18,511 bases of DNA, from NCBI GenBank assembly GCA_964532715.1, contig CAZHIX010000022.1:1-18511 (forward strand), given 5' to 3'. Source of the stretch: 1-14-0-10-45-29 sp964532715 (lineage in GTDB: Archaea; Micrarchaeota; Micrarchaeia; Anstonellales; Anstonellaceae). Position 1 is the stretch's first letter; every line of letters begins with the position of its first letter. The notes under the pieces are model-generated. The model was not told where the DNA came from. It did not search any database and was given only the letters and a program-made list of their open reading frames with translations. The position numbers and the translations under genes were made by a program. This document shows, in pieces, positions 7,581-14,624 of the stretch.

Positions 7581-8651
7581 ATGTTGTTGTTTACTCCAGG
7601 CCCTGTAAGCGTAAAACAAGAAGTCTTGCAAGCGCAAGTTCAACCGATGATAACTCATCGTGGCGCTCAGTATCAGGCCATATACAAACCTCTCATTGAA
7701 AAAATAAAGATGTTGTCAAACTCTCAAGAAGCACATATAATTACTGGTTCAGGTACATGCGCAATTGAGGCAAATTTGCAAAATGCACTAAAACAAAATG
7801 AAAAAGTGCTTGTACTTTCAAATGGAGCTTTTGGAGATAAACTCGGTGAAAATTCAAAAATATATTACGAAACTATTTTTATTCGCCAAAACGATGCAAA
7901 GGGTTGGAATATTGAACGTGCAAAACCACATATAGATTCTGCAGTAGAAAAAGGTGCAAAACTTTTATGCATGGTTCATCATGAGACAAGCCCAGGAATT
8001 TTAAATAAAGTGGCAGAGATTTGTAATTACGCAAAATCAAAAGGTATGCTCACGCTTGTTGATGGGACATCCGCATTCCCCGCATATTCTATAAACCATG
8101 TAAAAGATGGAGTTGACTTCTACTCATGGGCATCGCAAAAGGCAGTTGCTTGCCCCCCAGGAATCGCGATTGTATCGCATTCAAAAGATGCCGTAGATGC
8201 AATTGAAGCGTGCCCAGTACGTTCAATGTATCTTAACTTGAAATCATTTAGAAAAAATGCAATAAAATTTGAAAATCCAAATACACCTGCAGTTTCACTT
8301 ATTTGGGCACTTGCAAAATCAATTGAGTTGATAGAAAAGGAGAGTATAAATGAGTTTATTGCAAGACACAAAGATTTTGCTCAAATCGTAAGAGAAAAAA
8401 TAGTGCAGATGGGATTTAAGCTTGTGGTTGAAAGCGGATTTGAATCAAATACGGTAGTTGCATTTTATACACAAAAAAATTCGGAATTGAATAAACTTTT
8501 GCAATCTAAATATAATGTAAAACTTGGGGGAGGTCATGCGGACTGGAAAGATAATTCACTTAGATTTTGCGTTATGGGAGATTTGAATAAAGAACAGGTT
8601 TTGCAAGGATTGGATGCGCTACAAAAGGCAAAGCAAGAACTTGGAATTTAA
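7581..8651 (+). CDS. class V aminotransferase (phosphoserine/serine/alanine-glyoxylate type)
   Basis: A 356-residue PLP enzyme. It opens with LFTPGPVSV, as usual for the alanine-glyoxylate/serine-pyruvate branch. THRGAQY, GSGTCAIEA, the pyridine-nitrogen Asp161 (VDGTSAFPA) and the Schiff-base Lys187 (SWASQKAVACPPG) are all present. In Methanocaldococcus a class V enzyme of this kind serves as the phosphohydroxypyruvate aminotransferase in serine synthesis. Since serA lies 20 bases downstream, the same job is likely here: phosphohydroxypyruvate plus glutamate to O-phosphoserine. An ATG at 7566 is in frame, but GGTGGT at 7572-7577 points to the ATG at 7581. A lone glyoxylate or alanine aminotransferase role cannot be excluded. 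Confidence 0.9.
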   Translation: MLLFTPGPVSVKQEVLQAQVQPMITHRGAQYQAIYKPLIEKIKMLSNSQEAHIITGSGTCAIEANLQNALKQNEKVLVLSNGAFGDKLGENSKIYYETIFIRQNDAKGWNIERAKPHIDSAVEKGAKLLCMVHHETSPGILNKVAEICNYAKSKGMLTLVDGTSAFPAYSINHVKDGVDFYSWASQKAVACPPGIAIVSHSKDAVDAIEACPVRSMYLNLKSFRKNAIKFENPNTPAVSLIWALAKSIELIEKESINEFIARHKDFAQIVREKIVQMGFKLVVESGFESNTVVAFYTQKNSELNKLLQSKYNVKLGGGHADWKDNSLRFCVMGDLNKEQVLQGLDALQKAKQELGI

Positions 8652-8671
8652 TTTATTAAATGGTGGATATG

Positions 8672-9550
8672 ATGAAAATTGTAATTGCAGATAAAATGGA
8701 AAATGAGGCAGTAGAAAAAATAAAAACAGTCGGGGAGGTTTTTACTCCAAGTGCTTCTGAATTAAAGCCACAACTTGAAGATGCAGACGTCTTGATAGTG
8801 CGTTCTGCTACTAAAGTAAATTCAGACTTGATTGCAAACACAAAGAACCTAAAAATGGTTATTCGCGCAGGAGTCGGTCTTGATAATGTAGATGCACAAA
8901 GTTGCGCACAAAAAAATATATTGGTAAAAAACACACCTGGAGCGTCCACAAATGCGGTTGCGGAACTTACGATTGCAATGATAATTGCAATATCAAGAAA
9001 AATCGGATATTTGCACTCAAAAATGATAAGTGGGACATGGGCAAAAAAAGATGGAACAGGAGTTGAGATTCATTCAAAAACACTTGCAATAATTGGGATG
9101 GGCAGAATAGGACAGTCGGTTGCACAAAAAGCAAGCGCGCTTGGAATGAAAATAATATATACTGATAGAGAGAGAAAACAAGAGCTTGAATATGAGTATT
9201 ACCAGACCGTTGATGAGATGCTTGCACATGCAGATTATATATCGCTTCATGCATCAATAAAAAAAACAGATCCGCCTATTTTGACCAAAACACAATTTTC
9301 AAAATGTAAAAAGGGAGCATATTTAGTCAATCTTGCACGTGGCTCGCTTGTGGATGAGAATGCACTTATTGATGCACTAAAATCAGAAATACTTGCAGGT
9401 GTAGCTATTGATGTTTATGCAACAGAACCATATATGGGAGAACTTTGCTTGCTTGAAAACGTTTTATTGACTCCACATGTAGGTGCATCAACAAATGAAG
9501 CTCAGACAAAAATTGCAGACGAAATAGTTGAACATATAAAAAATATTTGA
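8672..9550 (+). CDS. serA: D-3-phosphoglycerate dehydrogenase, short form without ACT domain
   Basis: A 292-residue NAD-dependent D-2-hydroxyacid dehydrogenase that oxidises 3-phosphoglycerate to phosphohydroxypyruvate, the first step of serine synthesis. RAGVGLDNVD lies at 65-74, the dinucleotide motif GMGRIG at 142-147, and the catalytic Arg223 (LARGSLVDE), Glu252 (TEP) and His269 (LTPHVGAST) are all in place. It ends right after the catalytic domains, lacking the ASB/ACT domains that give serine feedback in longer enzymes. ATGs occur at 8660, 8669 and 8672; GGTGGAT at 8662-8668 makes 8672 the best start. It probably shares a transcript with the aminotransferase. Another 2-hydroxyacid substrate is possible, but the context favours phosphoglycerate. 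Confidence 0.92.
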   Translation: MKIVIADKMENEAVEKIKTVGEVFTPSASELKPQLEDADVLIVRSATKVNSDLIANTKNLKMVIRAGVGLDNVDAQSCAQKNILVKNTPGASTNAVAELTIAMIIAISRKIGYLHSKMISGTWAKKDGTGVEIHSKTLAIIGMGRIGQSVAQKASALGMKIIYTDRERKQELEYEYYQTVDEMLAHADYISLHASIKKTDPPILTKTQFSKCKKGAYLVNLARGSLVDENALIDALKSEILAGVAIDVYATEPYMGELCLLENVLLTPHVGASTNEAQTKIADEIVEHIKNI

Positions 9551-9579
9551 TTTTTTAAAATTTTGTATTTTTATTTTAG
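9551..9579 (+). terminator. T-rich termination tract after serA
   Basis: Immediately after the serA TGA come runs of six, four and five T separated by short A/T bases, with no strong stem. This is typical of an archaeal U-tract terminator and may end the aminotransferase-serA transcript before the cysteine synthase gene. Confidence 0.45.
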
Positions 9580-9635
9580 TTGTTGAATTTCTCTTTGATA
9601 CAAACAATAATAATGATAGATCAAGAACATATGAC

Positions 9636-10589
9636 ATGGCTATGACTAGTGTGTGTAGTAAATTTAATACGACAATAAAATCAGACATAATGTCGTTTGT
9701 TGGCAACACCCCCATGATTGAGATAAAAACGGATAATTGGCAAAATGAACAGTTAAATACAAGGGTATTTGCTAAACTTGAATATTTGAATCCATCTGGT
9801 TCTATAAAAGATAGAGCCGTAAAATACATGATTGAACATGCAAAAAATAATGGTTTTTTAGATAGTAAAAAAATAGTTGAAGTCACAAGCGGGAATATGG
9901 GAATATCGCTTGCAATGATTTGTGCTTCAAAAGGATATGAATTTACTGCAATTATACCAGATACTGCAAGTAAGGAGCGCGTGGCGCTAATAAAACATTT
10001 AGGTGCAAAGGTAGTTATTGTAAAAGCAGGTGATGGATACGCACAAGCGAGAGTAACTGCTCACGATATTGCTCAAAAAACAGGAGCGTGGTTTGTAGAT
10101 CAATATGCAAATGAACAGAACGCACTTGCACATGAAAAAACTACTGCACAAGAGATAATTAAACAAGTACCACATATAGATTCATTTGTAGCAGGAATAG
10201 GAACTGCAGGTACCCTTATAGGTGTGGCTAAAGCTATACGTAAAAAAAATCCGAATGTGCGCATAATTGGGGTTGAACCAGAAGAAGGACCGCTTATTAC
10301 AAAAGGTACTTGGAATAGACATTGCATACAGGGAATTGGGGTTGGATTTATACCAGAGATATACACAAAGAATGCAGATTTAGTGGACGAAATAATTACA
10401 GTAAGTACAAAACAGTCTATTGAATGCGCAAAACAAATGGCAAAACAGCAGGGATTAATGGCGGGTGTGAGTTCGGGTGCAAATATTTATGTAGCAAAAA
10501 AAATTGCACAGAAAATGAATAAAGGAATAGTGGTTAGCATTTTAGCTGATTCGGCAGATAGATACTACAGCACTGCATTGTTTGAATGA
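9636..10589 (+). CDS. cysteine synthase family enzyme (O-acetylserine or O-phosphoserine sulfhydrylase)
   Basis: A 317-residue fold-type II PLP enzyme. The Schiff-base Lys58 is in NPSGSIKDR, the substrate loop TSGNMG is at 85-90, the phosphate-binding loop GIGTAGT at 188-194, and AGVSSGAN at about 277-284. It makes cysteine from an activated serine and sulfide. No serine acetyltransferase lies beside it, while serA and the aminotransferase, which yield O-phosphoserine, are just upstream. O-phosphoserine is therefore a plausible direct substrate, as in Aeropyrum pernix, but the residues deciding this cannot be judged without a structure alignment. ATGs at 9636, 9642 and 9690 are possible; the first is kept for lack of a clear ribosome site. 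Cystathionine beta-synthase activity is an alternative. Confidence 0.92.
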   Translation: MAMTSVCSKFNTTIKSDIMSFVGNTPMIEIKTDNWQNEQLNTRVFAKLEYLNPSGSIKDRAVKYMIEHAKNNGFLDSKKIVEVTSGNMGISLAMICASKGYEFTAIIPDTASKERVALIKHLGAKVVIVKAGDGYAQARVTAHDIAQKTGAWFVDQYANEQNALAHEKTTAQEIIKQVPHIDSFVAGIGTAGTLIGVAKAIRKKNPNVRIIGVEPEEGPLITKGTWNRHCIQGIGVGFIPEIYTKNADLVDEIITVSTKQSIECAKQMAKQQGLMAGVSSGANIYVAKKIAQKMNKGIVVSILADSADRYYSTALFE

Positions 10590-10604
10590 GTATGTGAATA
10601 CAGA

Positions 10605-11789
10605 ATGCAAAGTTGCGCAGATAAAATTGAGCAAAAGATTAGATTTGTCAAAAGCATGACTACAAACGAACACAAGTTTATTAATCCCTGCATGTGTTTA
10701 GGTAAACAGCTTGTGTCTGAAACTATTGGGGTTTATTTTATGAAAGATCTTGATATTTGCTGGGAGATTTTGCCAAAGGTTTCACGAAGTTTCTCACTTT
10801 GCATTCGTATGCTCCCAAAGCCAATTGATGAACAGATGATGATTTCGTATATGCTTTATCGAGTAATAGACACCATAGAAGATTCTCATGCCACACTGAA
10901 GATAAAACGCATACTTTTTAATCAACTCATAAAAGCGATGCGCGCAAAGTCTTTTGAACAAAGAAATGTGGAATTATTACAGCAATCATTGTTAACTTCT
11001 TTGGATTACACTTATGAAAAACCATTATTGTCAAATATGAGTGCGCTTATGCATCGTTTTTATGCCCAACCTTTGCATGTGCAAAAGTCCATAACAAAAT
11101 GGGGCAAAGTCATGGCGACAGGCATGTATGAATTTCAGCGAAAGCACATTCACACATTTGCTGATCAAAACAGATACAGCTATTATGTTGCAGGAGTAGT
11201 AGGTTATCTTCTAAATGACCTGTTTTATCACAATCATGTGATAGATGCAAAAAAACGCAAAAAGCTTGCTTCATATGCAAAACGTTTTGGACTTGCGCTT
11301 CAGAAAATTAATATATTGCGAGATGTTGCAGGCGATGTTTCTTCTGGCAGATATTACTGGCCAAAAACTCTTCTTAAAAAACACAATCTTGATTATCACA
11401 TGCTTTGTGATGCCAAACATAGAGATAAAGCAATGAAAGTTCTAAAAGGAGAAATAGATAACGCACTTGACTATCTTTATTCTGGAATGTATTATGTTCT
11501 GAGCCTGCCGGAAAATGCGGTTCAGGTCAGAATGTTCTGCTTAATCCCTCTGTTCATGGCCATAGAATCGTTTGTAGTATGCAACGAAAATTCGGATATC
11601 TTTTCAGTGGAGAAGTCGGTTAAAATCTCAAGAGCGCAGGTTGAGGCGATAGTTGCAAAATGCACACTTTGGAGTTCTTCAAACAAGAATCTTTTGCGCT
11701 GGTTTACTAACTCTATGTCTTCAACTTGTCTTTCACAACCGCGCACTTTTTGTGCACGTCAACTTCTTGCACTAAACTTGCGCGCGTGA
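10605..11789 (+). CDS. squalene/phytoene synthase family enzyme, squalene-synthase-like
   Basis: A prenyl-diphosphate head-to-head condensing enzyme. VSRSFSLCIRMLP is the usual N-terminal family segment. The first Asp-rich motif is YRVIDTIEDS and the second is NILRDVAGDVSSGRYYWP. Between them, YYVAGVVGYLLNDLF matches the Y-V-A-G-L-V-G signature of squalene synthases better than phytoene synthases. No C-terminal membrane anchor is seen, unlike eukaryotic enzymes. The product would be squalene or a related C30/C40 lipid; no other isoprenoid gene is in the window to tell which. The gene begins 16 bases after the cysteine synthase stop if started at 10605. The ATG at 10740 lies only 16 residues before VSRSF and would give 349 residues, also within the family range, so the start is uncertain. 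Confidence 0.88.
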   Translation: MQSCADKIEQKIRFVKSMTTNEHKFINPCMCLGKQLVSETIGVYFMKDLDICWEILPKVSRSFSLCIRMLPKPIDEQMMISYMLYRVIDTIEDSHATLKIKRILFNQLIKAMRAKSFEQRNVELLQQSLLTSLDYTYEKPLLSNMSALMHRFYAQPLHVQKSITKWGKVMATGMYEFQRKHIHTFADQNRYSYYVAGVVGYLLNDLFYHNHVIDAKKRKKLASYAKRFGLALQKINILRDVAGDVSSGRYYWPKTLLKKHNLDYHMLCDAKHRDKAMKVLKGEIDNALDYLYSGMYYVLSLPENAVQVRMFCLIPLFMAIESFVVCNENSDIFSVEKSVKISRAQVEAIVAKCTLWSSSNKNLLRWFTNSMSSTCLSQPRTFCARQLLALNLRA

Positions 11790-11835
11790 TTTTGTTATCT
11801 CCGTTTTATTTGCAAACAATCGAAAAACATCGTAA

Positions 11836-12417
11836 TTATATCCTCAGCCTCATTATAGCATCTTCAACTTCCGAGTATATCTGATCGTTTGGAACCTCTG
11901 TCGCTTTATCTATATCATAAATAAGAACATTGACGAACATCAAATTATTTTCTCTGCGAATATAATAGACTCTGCAGGAGGCACGAAGCGCGAATTCTTC
12001 CGATTCAGTTTTATCGGAAATCTGAGATGGATCAACCCGAATAATAAGAATAGCATCCACTAAATCCACGTCATATTTTCCAATTCTTTTTGTGCTAAAT
12101 GTTTTGTTGTAAACCCCAACTAAACTCGTGGCCTGCTCAAAAAACTCCTCAACGGTGGGAATATCCTTCGAATCCATCTCCTTTACAAATCCGACATCCA
12201 GGCTCGCCGGAGTTAAATTCAGTTTATCAACCATTTTTGTATAATTATACGATGCCGAATATTCGTTCATATCTCCTTCAAAGTAGAACTGAGTAAAGTT
12301 TTGGGAAAGCTCTAACATCGGGTTAAACTCACTTTGTGCAGTCCCGGATTCTTTAACACAGCCAAAAAATGCGACAAATATCAAAATCAATATACCAATC
12401 AGCGCAGCCATCTTCAT
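11836..12417 (-). CDS. predicted secreted lipoprotein, function unknown
   Basis: A 193-residue protein beginning MKMAALIG, with a strongly hydrophobic stretch to residue 19 and a lipobox-like AFFGC that would make Cys20 the lipid-modified first residue. The rest is acidic, soluble and alpha/beta-like, with NFT, NYT, NLT and NKT sequons that suit an extracellular glycoprotein. A TTG at 12423 is in frame, but the ATG at 12417 is a better start. No family is recognised. It converges on the squalene-synthase-like gene, leaving under 50 bases between. Upstream lies the hairpin array at 12436-12662, which would be its 5' leader if transcription starts at the TATA-like box near 12679. Confidence 0.75.
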   Translation of the reverse strand: MKMAALIGILILIFVAFFGCVKESGTAQSEFNPMLELSQNFTQFYFEGDMNEYSASYNYTKMVDKLNLTPASLDVGFVKEMDSKDIPTVEEFFEQATSLVGVYNKTFSTKRIGKYDVDLVDAILIIRVDPSQISDKTESEEFALRASCRVYYIRRENNLMFVNVLIYDIDKATEVPNDQIYSEVEDAIMRLRI

Positions 12418-12435
12418 TGTCAAGCTGATTTGAAA

Positions 12436-12662
12436 CCACCCACTTTAGTGGGTGATTGATTTATGTGTCATCTCAATCATCGACGTAGTCGATGGTGCCC
12501 CAAAGTGCCTAAAAGCACTTTGTGGGTGGCAATCCATTTGCTAAAATGAGCACGAGACATTCAACGACGCAGTCGTTGGATGTGTCCGATTTGCTACTGT
12601 GCAAATCGCGCACCCAGCCATTTATGGCTAGGTGCTCTTTGAGCAAATCTGATAATCTGCTC
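12436..12662. repeat. array of six hairpins, possible structured leader RNA or mobile-element remnant
   Basis: Within 227 bases there are six compact inverted repeats. H1 12437-12454 has a CACCCAC stem and TTTA loop. H2 12478-12494 has CATCGAC and loop GTA. H3 12501-12522 has CAAAGTGC and loop CTAAAA. H4 12557-12583 has ACATTCAACGAC, 12 pairs with one wobble, loop GCA. H5 12587-12608 has CGATTTGC with a six-base loop. H6 12610-12635 has GCACC and AGCCA around one mismatch, loop TTTA. H2 and H4 share CGACGYAGTCG; H1 and H6 share CACCCA and a TTTA loop, suggesting old duplication of units. No frame of convincing length crosses the array. It fills most of the gene-free interval 12424-12852. No transposase gene is in the window. 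Confidence 0.8.
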
Positions 12663-12671
12663 TTTAATATA

Positions 12672-12684
12672 TCTTTTATAAAAA
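12672..12684. promoter_or_regulatory. strong symmetrical TATA-like box beside the hairpin array
   Basis: TTTTATAAAA with flanking A/T reads as a good TATA element on both strands. On the minus strand it would start transcription near 12653, exactly at the edge of the hairpin array, and run into the lipoprotein gene. On the plus strand it would start near 12705, but no convincing gene begins there. Confidence 0.4.
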
Positions 12685-12821
12685 GATTGTGGTTTTTGAG
12701 GGTGTAATCTGTAATATGAGCGATGCCTCTGTTCTAAATGTTATTGTCTGAGAAGAAGACTGGCAGGCTTTGCGCCTCAGAAGTGTGTTTATCCAATCGT
12801 ATCATCATAAGAGCAAAAAAG

Positions 12822-12831
12822 CTTTTTAATT
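12822..12831 (+). promoter_or_regulatory. TATA-like box of the AbiE operon
   Basis: CTTTTTAATT is centred about 26 bases before the ATG at 12853, the same leaderless spacing seen for other genes of this window. No Shine-Dalgarno site precedes the ATG. This gives a possible archaeal-type promoter for a G/C-rich, foreign-looking operon. Confidence 0.35.
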
Positions 12832-12852
12832 GATACGTTCAAATAGACTACT

Positions 12853-13527
12853 ATGGCTGAAACAAATCTCTCCGTGGCTTACCGGGCTCTCATCGCCGCT
12901 CATGTCACAGCCCAGATTAGGATTGTGGATGCCAAGACCATAATCGCCACCGCGACTGCTTTGGATTTTAATCCAGCGATAATCCGTCACGGACTGGTAA
13001 AGGGGGGCTATTTGCTTCCGATCCATTTCAGTGGAATTTACTACCTTCTAGATCCGGACGAGCTGAGCACCCGCTTTCTGAAGAAACACTCGTTTGAGAT
13101 TGTGGCAGCCGCCTGCACCCACGTGTTCGGGAAAAACTGGTACTATGGTCTCAATTGCGCTACTTATCTTAGTGGTCGCATCAACCAGAGTCCCAGCGAA
13201 TTCGTCATCATCACCGACAAGCACCCCCCCGCCTCATTCAAGTTCGAGAGGAACGAATTTCGCATCCGGCGCTCCTACATCAGTGACTACTCGCTGGAAA
13301 TCGAGGAAAAGGGTCTCGTGCGGTTCAGCACTCCGCCACGCACCATTACCGATACCCTTTATTTCAACATCAAGGAAGGGAAACAGGATTACGCAATCCA
13401 TGCCGCCAAAGAACTACTGGACTCCTTCCCAGAGAGCAAGGGCCGGATCAACCGTGACCTAGTAGCGTTATATCCCCGCCCTTTCAATCTGGCCATCGGA
13501 TATGCGGCAGATCGGGTTTGTGGTTAA
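12853..13527 (+). CDS. AbiEi-type antitoxin / transcriptional repressor
   Basis: A 224-residue protein matching the AbiEi (COG5340-like) pattern. The N-terminal part has winged-helix character (HGLVKGGYLLPI...GIYYLLDP), followed by the AbiEi core (FGKNWYYGLNCATYL...FVIITDK) and a conserved late segment (RTITDTLYF). In type IV toxin-antitoxin and abortive-infection systems, AbiEi represses its own operon and counters the AbiEii nucleotidyltransferase. Its stop codon is directly followed by the ATG of the partner, as expected for the pair. Third codon positions are rich in G and C, unlike the genes from 265 to 11789, which suggests transfer or a contig from another organism. Confidence 0.87.
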   Translation: MAETNLSVAYRALIAAHVTAQIRIVDAKTIIATATALDFNPAIIRHGLVKGGYLLPIHFSGIYYLLDPDELSTRFLKKHSFEIVAAACTHVFGKNWYYGLNCATYLSGRINQSPSEFVIITDKHPPASFKFERNEFRIRRSYISDYSLEIEEKGLVRFSTPPRTITDTLYFNIKEGKQDYAIHAAKELLDSFPESKGRINRDLVALYPRPFNLAIGYAADRVCG

Positions 13528-14427
13528 ATGGTTGACGAAATATCTNNNNNNNNNNAGCGCTTTTCGGCCGAAATGGTTCGCCTGACCAGCTACCCTGGCA
13601 CGTTGGTGGAAAAGGACATCTGGCAGAAGCTTGTGCTCAACAAGCTTTATTCTAATACAGCTGCACGAGCCAACCTCATCTTTAAGGGCGGAACCAGCAT
13701 AACCCGCACTCTGTTGGGATATTACCGATTCTCCGAGGATTTGGATTTTGCTTGGCTTACGAAAAAGAGCCGAGGCTTTTATGAGACCTTCACATCATCC
13801 CATCTCGAACCGCTTTCTATGATTGGCGTTGGCTTGGGGGAGCATTTTGGCACCCAAGGCGGCCGCCTGATGAAATGGGATTTGGTTTGCGGTAGCGGGA
13901 AGCTTGTGCTATCTGTCAATTTCGCGCAGGAGATAACGTTCCCAACCGAGGTCCGGTTCGTCCGGACATTGGAAATCGCCGAATCCGAAAAGCGCAAGCT
14001 CCTTGTGCTTCACCCGTTGGTAGCACCAGACTATTTCAGTAGCCTATCGGTTCCCTGTTATTCGCCGGAGGAAATCGCCTGCGAGAAACTGGTAGCCATT
14101 CTCACGCGCAAAGATTTGACCAAACCGCGCGACATAGTGGATTTGTTCCACATGCAAGCGCTAGTTGATTTGCCCGAATTGGTGTCGGATAAGACTTCAT
14201 TGGGCAAGATGGAGCGACAAATTCACAGCACGCCCGGCTATGCCAGCGTCTTTACAAAGCGCAAAGGCGATGTTTCGGGTTATCTCAAGATTCTGGCGGA
14301 AGAGGCCGAACACGAGCGCGCCCTCTACGTCAAGCCCACCGAGCGCAAAGGACTGGAGGCGTTTTCGGCTAGGACGCTGGCTCCGGTATTGCAAAAACTG
14401 GTAGATGAGATAGAAAATGGGGCGTGA
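13528..14427 (+). CDS. AbiEii-type nucleotidyltransferase toxin
   Basis: About 299 residues, four of them unknown because of ten N near the start. The polymerase-beta-fold signature is clear: FKGGTS at 52-57 followed by RFSEDLDF (67-74), where D71 and D73 would bind metal. Later family motifs appear as EEIACEKLVAIL and KPRDIVDLF, the E-K and R-D segments typical of AbiEii. Characterised relatives (for example MenT) modify tRNA acceptor ends, but the target here is unknown. The gene starts on the base after the antitoxin stop. Codon use is G/C-rich like its partner. Whether residues 7-10 are real depends on the true gap length, which must be 1 modulo 3 to keep the frame. Confidence 0.88.
   Translation: MVDEISXXXXRFSAEMVRLTSYPGTLVEKDIWQKLVLNKLYSNTAARANLIFKGGTSITRTLLGYYRFSEDLDFAWLTKKSRGFYETFTSSHLEPLSMIGVGLGEHFGTQGGRLMKWDLVCGSGKLVLSVNFAQEITFPTEVRFVRTLEIAESEKRKLLVLHPLVAPDYFSSLSVPCYSPEEIACEKLVAILTRKDLTKPRDIVDLFHMQALVDLPELVSDKTSLGKMERQIHSTPGYASVFTKRKGDVSGYLKILAEEAEHERALYVKPTERKGLEAFSARTLAPVLQKLVDEIENGA
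13546..13555. other. assembly gap of 10 N near the start of the AbiEii gene
   Basis: The frame before the gap (MVDEIS) and after it (RFSAEMVRL) agrees only if the true number of missing bases is 1, 4, 7, 10 and so on. Ten is a common placeholder, so the real length may differ. Confidence 0.85.
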
Positions 14428-14500
14428 ATGGATATATCAGCAAGAGAGTTGAACTCAAGAACTCACCCTATCTTCACTCTCGTCCCATAGTAAAGTCAAT

Positions 14501-14624
14501 TAAAGTCCTCTGAACTTTAGTGAGGTTTAGTATCTTCCGACGTAAAGCGTCAGAGAACTATAGTATTCTGTTTAGTATCGGATAGGCTTATCGACCCATC
14601 AGAAAGGCAAAAATGCTTTTTTGC
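14501..14624. terminator. hairpins between the convergent AbiEii and clan CD genes
   Basis: Three small stems lie in this intergenic stretch: TAAAGT/ACTTTA (14501-14519), GACG/CGTC with loop TAAAG (14539-14551), and GCAAAAA paired with TTTTTGC around TGC (14607-14624), the last adjoining the stop of the minus-strand gene and ending in a T run on both strands. Placed between two converging genes, they may act as bidirectional terminators. Nothing else is seen in 14428-14623. Confidence 0.4.

Noticed and set aside
9488..9886. A 132-codon minus-strand hydrophobic frame
   Set aside because: It overlaps the end of serA and the start of the cysteine synthase gene on the opposite strand; its hydrophobicity follows from A/T-rich antisense DNA.
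12160..12172. tRNA T-loop (TTCGAATCC)
   Set aside because: It lies in the lipoprotein coding frame and no acceptor stem, anticodon arm or D-arm can be built around it.
12436..12662. CRISPR array
   Set aside because: The stems differ from each other, spacing is irregular, and there are no identical direct repeats with unique spacers; no cas gene is present.
12436..12662. Intact IS200/IS605 insertion sequence
   Set aside because: Hairpins resemble the ends of such elements, but neither a tnpA nor a tnpB frame occurs in the window.
12705..12785. C/D box small RNA
   Set aside because: A CTGA box is present near 12749, but no RTGATGA C box lies at the right distance; CGATGC is too far from consensus.
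13094..13462. A 122-codon plus-strand frame inside the AbiEi gene
   Set aside because: It is an alternate frame of a well-supported gene, low in complexity (Ser/Pro/Thr-rich), typical of G/C-rich shadow frames.
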